Source: an uncultured Planctomycetota bacterium (GTDB lineage Bacteria > Planctomycetota > Phycisphaerae > Sedimentisphaerales > Anaerobacaceae). Taken from it: a DNA stretch of 11,659 nucleotides. Positions 5,357-11,659 of this stretch are shown in pieces. The stretch is from the NCBI GenBank assembly GCA_903927855.1, contig CAIYOL010000408.1:1-11659 (forward strand). The letters are read 5' to 3'. The position numbers were made by a program, and so were the translations under genes. Numbering within the stretch: position 1 is the first letter of the stretch; the number at the start of each line of letters is the position of its first letter. Below the pieces are notes generated by a model. The model did not search any database. It saw nothing but the letters and a program-made list of their open reading frames with translations, and was not told the DNA's origin.

Positions 5357-6411
5357 GTTTTGGCTGTCGGTCCGGCAATATTTTCTATAATGGTCAGCAG
5401 ACTCAGCAAAAAGCTCAGTGTGCTTTCTGCGCCCTGGTTGGGATTGACGCCATCCGACAGAAGGCCGTCGCTGCACCCTTTAGTTTTAGAATCATAGAGC
5501 GGAATGTGCAAATCGTTTTCGCCGAGGAACCACTGGAAAGCTTTTCTTTGGAGTGTCAGGTATTTTTTGTTTCGCGTTGCGTCATAGGCGGCCCCGAGCA
5601 TTAAAACTATACTTGCGGCCTCTATCGGCTGCTGGTCAAATTTCGCCCTTATCCCTCCGTGTTTATACCATCCCTCGCAGCCGATAAAACTGAAGTGGCG
5701 GCCGTTGAAAATATTTGCCAGCAGGAATTCAGAGGTTTTTTCCGCGATTTCGAGGAATTTCCCGTCAAGGATGGATCCGGCGACGAACAGGGCGTGCGGC
5801 AAGACGGCGTTGTCATAGGTCAGGGCGCTATCGAACCATTGCCAGCTGGGGGAATTATTGTTTTCGTATTGAGCTGCGAGGTTATCCGCAGCTATTTCCA
5901 TCCAGCCTTCGAGGTTGCCGGCCTGGGGAAACTGCTTGAGATACTCACTCATTCCGAGTATCGAATAAGCCGTACCTCTTGGAGATTGCTTTTCTACGTG
6001 TACTGCGGAGTTTTCAAAATACTCTTTGATTATCGGCAGGTAGGCAGGTGAAGGCGGGTTTGCCAGGACCGTCCCTAATGCCCGCAATACTCTGCCCAGG
6101 GCATCGTTGCCGGGCTCTTCCTTTCGCCAGGTCCTGTCGAAGTTCATAAGGTTTTTGACAGAGCCGTCACTATTTTGGGCGTGCAGGACGAAAGCCAAAT
6201 ACCTGTCGAGCAATTGCAGGGCCTGCTGGTCGTGGTATCGTGCGTAGTATTTTGCTGCGACAATCACGGCCCTTGCGTTGTCGTCTGTGCAGTAACCCTC
6301 TTCGCGATACGGTATCGTGTATCTGGCGTGCTGGAAAAGCCCTGTATCGTCGGTCAGCCGCTGCAAATGCTCCAGCGACGGCTCAGGCAACTTATTAATT
6401 GATTTAGCCAT
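5341..6411 (-). CDS. Alpha/alpha-barrel (six-hairpin glycosidase-like) protein, glycosyltransferase-associated type
   Basis: A 356-residue helical protein with no signal peptide, so probably cytoplasmic. Conserved-looking blocks are HLQRLTDDTGLFQHAR (15-30), EEGYCTDDNARA (37-48), SPRGTAYS (143-150), WFDSALTYDNAVLPHAL (192-208), FDQQPIEA (258-265) and NPNQGAESTLSFL (323-335). Repeated helical segments with acidic, tryptophan and aromatic residues at their ends suggest an alpha/alpha toroid. I recognise this block pattern as the one seen alone or fused behind GT4 glycosyltransferases and beside GH130-type mannoside phosphorylases, but no activity can be assigned from memory. Acidic residues in TDD, FDSALTYD and GAES could be catalytic. 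Neither a phosphorylase nor a glycosyltransferase is adjacent here. The Shine-Dalgarno sequence is weak. A promoter with a palindrome on its -10 box lies upstream. Confidence 0.7.
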   Translation of the reverse strand: MAKSINKLPEPSLEHLQRLTDDTGLFQHARYTIPYREEGYCTDDNARAVIVAAKYYARYHDQQALQLLDRYLAFVLHAQNSDGSVKNLMNFDRTWRKEEPGNDALGRVLRALGTVLANPPSPAYLPIIKEYFENSAVHVEKQSPRGTAYSILGMSEYLKQFPQAGNLEGWMEIAADNLAAQYENNNSPSWQWFDSALTYDNAVLPHALFVAGSILDGKFLEIAEKTSEFLLANIFNGRHFSFIGCEGWYKHGGIRAKFDQQPIEAASIVLMLGAAYDATRNKKYLTLQRKAFQWFLGENDLHIPLYDSKTKGCSDGLLSDGVNPNQGAESTLSFLLSLLTIIENIAGPTAKTKKSR

Positions 6412-6434
6412 ATATCTTTTTACTTACTTATTTG

Positions 6435-6450
6435 GAATAATGAATTATTC
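6435..6450. promoter_or_regulatory. 16-bp palindrome, candidate operator
   Basis: GAATAAT (6435-6441) and ATTATTC (6444-6450) are perfect inverted repeats 2 bp apart. It overlaps the predicted -10 box and start point of the alpha/alpha-barrel gene, the usual place for a repressor site. The regulator is unknown. Confidence 0.5.
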
Positions 6451-6475
6451 TCTGCCTAATTTGCCAGACTGTCAA
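6447..6475 (-). promoter_or_regulatory. Promoter of the alpha/alpha-barrel protein gene
   Basis: Reading leftward, a perfect TTGACA (6475-6470), a 17-bp spacer and GAGAAT (6452-6447, four of six) precede the ATG at 6411 by about 35 bases. Confidence 0.55.
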
Positions 6476-6517
6476 TCAATTTGAGTACTGAAACTACTTA
6501 AAAAGGGGTGATTTTTT

Positions 6518-6535
6518 ATGAAAAATATGAATTAA
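6518..6535 (+). other. Five-codon ORF (MKNMN) with near-perfect Shine-Dalgarno sequence
   Basis: AAGGGGTGAT (6503-6512) matches the anti-Shine-Dalgarno complement AAGGAGGTGAT except for one missing base, and G6510 stands seven bases before an ATG that opens a five-codon ORF ending in TAA. It could be a leader peptide of a longer rrf2 transcript, or the remains of a lost gene start. No good promoter is seen directly upstream on this strand. Confidence 0.3.
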
Positions 6536-6549
6536 GAGAGGTTTATCAG

Positions 6550-6606
6550 TAGTGAAAATGCGTGAAAATAGTGCTAAATCAGCGGAAATTTTCGAATTTT
6601 TCACTA
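6550..6606. repeat. AT-rich inverted repeat upstream of the Rrf2 promoter
   Basis: TAGTGAAAA (6550-6558) and TTTTCACTA (6598-6606) are perfect reverse complements 39 bases apart. Between and beside them are a second GTGAAAAT copy (6562-6569) and CGGAAA/TTTCCG arms (from 6583 and ending at 6615), followed by seven Ts. Together this may be a structured leader, an attenuator-like terminator or paired protein-binding sites. Confidence 0.35.
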
Positions 6607-6634
6607 ATTTTTCCGGTTTTTTTGCAAACAAGTC

Positions 6635-6670
6635 TTGACAATTCCGTATAATATACTACTAATATAGTAG
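6635..6670 (+). promoter_or_regulatory. Promoter and candidate operator of the rrf2-cysK-nifU operon
   Basis: TTGACA (6635-6640) stands 17 bp from ACTAAT (6658-6663). Alternatively the perfect TATAAT at 6647-6652 may be used with TTGCAA (6622-6627, 19-bp spacer). In either case the inverted repeat CTACT-AATAT-AGTAG (6656-6670) covers the -10 or start region. An AT-centred, CTA/TAG-type dyad resembles sites bound by Rrf2/IscR/CymR regulators, so autoregulation by the first gene product is likely. Confidence 0.6.
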
Positions 6671-6689
6671 GAATACTGGAGAATGTAAT

Positions 6690-7124
6690 ATGAAACTTTC
6701 GACTCGGACAAGATATGGAGTAAGGGCTATATTGGAACTGGCTGGAAACCAGGACAAGGGGCCTATGCAGATTAAGACAATTGCGCATCGGCAGGACATA
6801 TCAGTCAAGTATCTCGAACAGTTAATGACCATACTAAAATCAGCAGGATTTATAAGAAGCGTCAGGGGCGCCAAGGGCGGTTATATTCTTGCCAAACCTG
6901 CGAATCAGATTAAACTTAGTGATGTCTTTAACGCCCTCGAGGGGCCAGTAACTACCGTCGAGTGCCTTGAAAATGAAAGTTCCTGCAAAAGAGCTGCTGA
7001 TTGCGTAACAAGGCAGGTCTGGGCAGAGGTGCAGCGGGCAATAGAGAGTGTCCTGCAATCGATGACTTTGCAGGATTTGGTTGACAGGACAAAGGACAAA
7101 AAGGCCTTGAGTTATCAAATATAG
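6690..7124 (+). CDS. Rrf2/IscR-type transcriptional regulator with Fe-S-binding cysteines
   Basis: A 144-residue winged helix-turn-helix regulator, the usual Rrf2 length. MKLSTRTRYGVRAILELA is the family N-terminus; the recognition region is about 27-55 (IAHRQDISVKYLEQLMTILKSAGFI), the wing is RGAKGGYILAKP (59-70), and the dimer helix follows. Cys92, Cys99 and Cys105 fall where IscR has 92, 98 and 104, so a [2Fe-2S] or other cluster is likely and the protein probably senses Fe-S, redox or sulfur status. Its position ahead of cysK also fits CymR, which controls cysteine genes through CysK and has no cluster; the three cysteines favour an IscR-like sensor. GGAG precedes the ATG (6679-6682). An inverted repeat on its promoter suggests self-regulation. 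cysK follows after 16 bp. Confidence 0.92.
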   Translation: MKLSTRTRYGVRAILELAGNQDKGPMQIKTIAHRQDISVKYLEQLMTILKSAGFIRSVRGAKGGYILAKPANQIKLSDVFNALEGPVTTVECLENESSCKRAADCVTRQVWAEVQRAIESVLQSMTLQDLVDRTKDKKALSYQI

Positions 7125-7140
7125 GTGAAGGACACAAATT

Positions 7141-8061
7141 ATGAGCGCTATATTCGAAAACATAACGGCAACAGTTGGGTTTACCCCTTTGGTACAAATC
7201 AATAAGCTCGGCTCGGGCAAAGCTACTATTTTGGCCAAGCTTGAATCATCCAACCCGTGCGGCAGTATAAAAGACAGGATTGCGCTGGCGATGATTGAGG
7301 CTGCGGAGAAGAAGAGGCTGATAAAGGAGGAAACGGTTATAATTGAGCCGACCAGCGGTAATACAGGCATAGGGCTTGCTTTTATATGCGCCGCAAAGGG
7401 ATATAAATTGATACTGACTATGCCGGAATCTATGAGCATCGAGAGAAGGAAGCTGTTGAAGTTATTTGGGGCGGAGATAGTTCTGACCCCAGCAGCACTT
7501 GGTATGACCGGGGCGGTGAAAGAGGCCGAGCGACTCGTGGCGGAAAATCCCAATGCTTTTATGCCGCAGCAATTTAAGAACCCTGCGAATCCACAGATTC
7601 ACAGGGAAACCACGGCACAGGAGATTTGGGCGGATACCGACGGCAAAGTTGATTTCTTTGTTTGCGGCGTCGGAACCGGCGGGACGATAACCGGGTGCGG
7701 CGAGGTATTAAAACGGCACAACAAAGACCTGAAAGTAATTGCGGTGGAACCTAAGGATTCTCCGGTGCTTTCCGGGGGCAAGCCTGGCCCGCATAAGATA
7801 CAGGGTATCGGCGCCGGTTTTGTGCCGGAAGTGCTGAACGTTAAGATAATCGACGAGATTATCCAGGTTTCTAATGTAGACGCTATGGAAACAGCCCGTC
7901 AACTGGCGGCGAAAGAAGGAATACTGGGCGGGATAAGCTCGGGGGCCGCCTTGTGGGCGGCGATTCAGGTTTCGCACCGGCCGGAGAGTAAAGGCAAAAT
8001 GATAGTGGTGGTTTTGCCGGATACCGGCGAGAGATATATTTCCACAGAAATGTTTGAGTAA
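7141..8061 (+). CDS. cysK: Cysteine synthase (O-acetylserine sulfhydrylase)
   Basis: A 306-residue PLP enzyme that makes cysteine from O-acetylserine and sulfide in the cytoplasm. The PLP lysine is Lys44 in NPCGSIKDR; the substrate loop TSGNTG is at 71-76; the phosphate-binding GVGTGGT is at 176-182; [19 protein letters not shown] covers about 209-227; SSGAA (266-270) supplies the serine facing the pyridine nitrogen. These features and the length fit CysK rather than cystathionine beta-synthase, which would have an extra C-terminal domain. GGTGAAGGA precedes the ATG. Its substrate is made by the next gene. CysK proteins often bind the C-terminus of serine acetyltransferase, but here that partner does not end in isoleucine (it ends KHKT), so the classic complex is doubtful. 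Confidence 0.96.
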   Translation: MSAIFENITATVGFTPLVQINKLGSGKATILAKLESSNPCGSIKDRIALAMIEAAEKKRLIKEETVIIEPTSGNTGIGLAFICAAKGYKLILTMPESMSIERRKLLKLFGAEIVLTPAALGMTGAVKEAERLVAENPNAFMPQQFKNPANPQIHRETTAQEIWADTDGKVDFFVCGVGTGGTITGCGEVLKRHNKDLKVIAVEPKDSPVLSGGKPGPHKIQGIGAGFVPEVLNVKIIDEIIQVSNVDAMETARQLAAKEGILGGISSGAALWAAIQVSHRPESKGKMIVVVLPDTGERYISTEMFE

Positions 8062-8092
8062 CAACTTTGTGATTTTTCGAGAGGGACTGACA

Positions 8093-9010
8093 ATGCGAGA
8101 GAACAGGTTAAACAGCGAGAAAATAGAAGAGTTGGTCGGCGAAATTACCCGCACATATAAGGGCGATTCCGGCATAAATTTTATCGAGGCCTCAAATCTG
8201 CCGGTGAGGGACAAGATTGTGGAGATTCTCGATTTGTTCACCGAGCTGCTCTTTCCGGGCTTTACCGGCAAAAGAACAGTCACAAAATCGAACATCAATT
8301 ACGTTGTTATCGATATTTTGTATCACGTTTACACGGAGCTTTCAGAGCAGATAGAGCGAGCTTACAAATACCGCTGCAGAATGGAGAAGTGCGACACCGG
8401 CGGCTGCCGGGCAATGGCTGAAGAAGCCGCCGAATATTTATTAACTCAGCTGCCTAATATTAGAGGGATGCTCAAGGGCGATGTTGGAGCGGCTTTTGAT
8501 GGAGACCCTGCCGCTAAGTCTTACGAGGAAATTGTGATAAGTTATCCGTGCATCATAGCGATAGCAACATATCGGATTGCGCACGAGCTATACCTAAAAG
8601 ACGTGCCGTTGATACCGCGAATAATGACCGAATGCGCACACGCGAGGACCGGCATTGATATACACCCCGGCGCGAAGATAAGCAAAAACTTTTTTATCGA
8701 CCACGGCACCGGCGTGGTGATAGGTGAAACGACCGTCATAGGCGACAATGTGAAGATTTATCAGGGAGTTACGCTCGGGGCGATGAGTTTCCCCAAAGAC
8801 GAGAGGGGTAGAATAATAAAGGGCGGGAAGAGACATCCGACGATAGAGGACAACGTTGTAATCTATGCCGAGGCAACGATACTCGGCGATGTAGTTATTG
8901 GGAAGGATGCGGTAATCGGCGGCAACGTTTGGATAAAAGACTCGGTGCCGGCGGGCGTTGCCGTTTCAACGCCGAAGGCGGACCTGGTTTATACAAAACA
9001 CAAAACATGA
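8093..9010 (+). CDS. cysE: Serine O-acetyltransferase (EpsC-like)
   Basis: A 305-residue enzyme that acetylates serine with acetyl-CoA to give O-acetylserine. It has the long helical N-terminal part of the EpsC subgroup with DPAAKSYEEIVISYP (138-152) and RIAHELY (161-167), then a left-handed beta-helix of hexapeptide repeats: TGIDIHPGAKI (186-196, catalytic His191), FIDHGTGVVIGET (201-213), YQGVTLGA (223-230), and further repeats to about 285. The ATG at 8093 is preferred because GAGGGA lies six bases upstream. A longer frame from a TTG at 8054 would overlap the cysK end and lacks a ribosome site. CxxxxCxxxxC-like cysteines at 95, 100 and 105 are unusual and may bind a metal or be redox-active. 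It sits directly between cysK and nadA, 3 bp from the latter. Confidence 0.95.
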   Translation: MRENRLNSEKIEELVGEITRTYKGDSGINFIEASNLPVRDKIVEILDLFTELLFPGFTGKRTVTKSNINYVVIDILYHVYTELSEQIERAYKYRCRMEKCDTGGCRAMAEEAAEYLLTQLPNIRGMLKGDVGAAFDGDPAAKSYEEIVISYPCIIAIATYRIAHELYLKDVPLIPRIMTECAHARTGIDIHPGAKISKNFFIDHGTGVVIGETTVIGDNVKIYQGVTLGAMSFPKDERGRIIKGGKRHPTIEDNVVIYAEATILGDVVIGKDAVIGGNVWIKDSVPAGVAVSTPKADLVYTKHKT

Positions 9011-9013
9011 GAT

Positions 9014-11237
<2,224 letters not shown>

Positions 11238-11241
11238 AAAT

Positions 11242-11659
11242 ATGTGGGAATATACGGACAAAGTTAAAGACCATTTTTTCAACCCGCACAATGTCGGGGA
11301 AATAGAAAACCCGGACGGCGTCGGCGAGGTTGGTTCTCTGGCTTGTGGAGATGCCTTAAAGCTGACATTTAAGCTCGATGAAAATGGCAGAATTAAGGAA
11401 GCAAAGTTCAAGACCTTCGGCTGTGCAAGCGCAATCGCAACATCATCGGTATTAACCGATATGATAAAGGGGCTGACGCTGGAAGAAGCTGCTAAAATCA
11501 CTAACAGGGATATTGCAGATTATCTCGGCGGTTTGCCGGAGCAAAAGATGCATTGCTCGGTTATGGGCAGAGAGGCCCTCGAGGCAGCGATTGAAGATTA
11601 TCGAGGCGGCAGTAAAAAGAAACACGAGCTTGAGGGCAGAGTTGTCTGCACCTGCTTCG
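11242..11659 (+). CDS. nifU: NifU Fe-S scaffold protein, 5' part (cut by window edge)
   Basis: The frame opens at an ATG 4 bases after the metY stop, with AAAGG seven bases upstream, and runs open to the right edge (139 residues). The N-terminal IscU-type scaffold domain is complete: Cys35 in LACGD, Cys61 in [12 protein letters not shown], and Cys105 in [15 protein letters not shown]. At 134-139 the sequence VVCTCF starts the central [2Fe-2S] (BFD-like ferredoxin) domain, with Cys136 and Cys138. These positions are within one residue of those in Azotobacter NifU (35, 62, 106, 137, 139). So this is a modular NifU rather than a single-domain IscU. It builds clusters on sulfur from a cysteine desulfurase, probably NifS encoded next. 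It need not mean nitrogen fixation: many anaerobes use NIF-type proteins for general Fe-S assembly. Confidence 0.93.
   Translation, partial: MWEYTDKVKDHFFNPHNVGEIENPDGVGEVGSLACGDALKLTFKLDENGRIKEAKFKTFGCASAIATSSVLTDMIKGLTLEEAAKITNRDIADYLGGLPEQKMHCSVMGREALEAAIEDYRGGSKKKHELEGRVVCTCF

Noticed and set aside
5155..5604. Plus-strand ORF of 149 codons
   Set aside because: It is an out-of-frame reading of the lipoprotein gene, its terminator and the antisense of the alpha/alpha-barrel gene.
6840..7553. Minus-strand ORF of 237 codons across rrf2 and cysK
   Set aside because: Antisense shadow of two genes with full family signatures; its sequence shows no motif of its own.
8054..8092. TTG start 13 codons upstream for the serine acetyltransferase
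   Set aside because: It overlaps the cysK end and has no ribosome site, whereas the ATG at 8093 has GAGGGA at good spacing.
11242..11659. Evidence for nitrogen fixation from nifU
   Set aside because: No other nif gene is in the window, and NIF-type scaffolds serve general Fe-S assembly in many anaerobes.

Overview
The window reads as a chromosomal stretch of a bacterium with moderate GC content. The gene types suggest a planctomycete of the Phycisphaerae kind, perhaps anaerobic: a secreted HEAT-repeat protein, a TMTC/PMT-like membrane protein, a DUF362 protein, a stand-alone alpha/alpha-barrel sugar-active protein, and a NIF-type Fe-S scaffold. This taxonomic guess is an inference from gene content only. 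I see no insertion sequence, CRISPR array, phage gene or other mobile element.

Left part (1-3000, minus strand): three genes read leftward. They are a lipoprotein of unknown function, a DUF362 protein 8 bp behind it, and, after a 100-bp gap, the first 372 residues of a multi-spanning GT-C-type membrane protein cut by the window edge. The last is easy to miss because its frame has no stop inside the window. Next comes a tRNA-Gln(CUG) gene on the plus strand, with a near-consensus promoter that stands back to back with the promoter of the lipoprotein.

Middle part (3140-6690): a structured non-coding stretch follows the tRNA, then a secreted protein with Gly/His, Tyr and Pro/Val low-complexity blocks and a C-terminal HEAT domain. 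Exonuclease III (xth) is convergent to it. A small entericidin-like lipoprotein diverges from xth and ends in a clear rho-independent terminator, which overlaps the last codons of a convergent alpha/alpha-barrel protein of the glycosidase/glycosyltransferase-associated type. The 278-bp gap from 6412 to 6689 holds divergent promoters, a 16-bp palindrome, a five-codon ORF with a near-perfect Shine-Dalgarno sequence, and an inverted repeat before an Rrf2 promoter.

Right part (6690-11659, plus strand): one tight operon of Rrf2/IscR-type regulator, cysK, serine acetyltransferase, nadA, O-acetylhomoserine sulfhydrylase and nifU (cut by the right edge). The gaps are 3 to 31 bp. The acetyltransferase makes O-acetylserine, CysK turns it with sulfide into cysteine, and NifU assembles Fe-S clusters on sulfur drawn from cysteine, presumably by a NifS just beyond the window. 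NadA is a [4Fe-4S] enzyme that would use such a cluster. The sulfhydrylase fixes sulfide into homocysteine. The first gene encodes a regulator with three cysteines in the IscR-type spacing, and a 15-bp inverted repeat lies on its promoter. The whole therefore looks like a self-regulated unit joining sulfide assimilation, Fe-S assembly and NAD synthesis.
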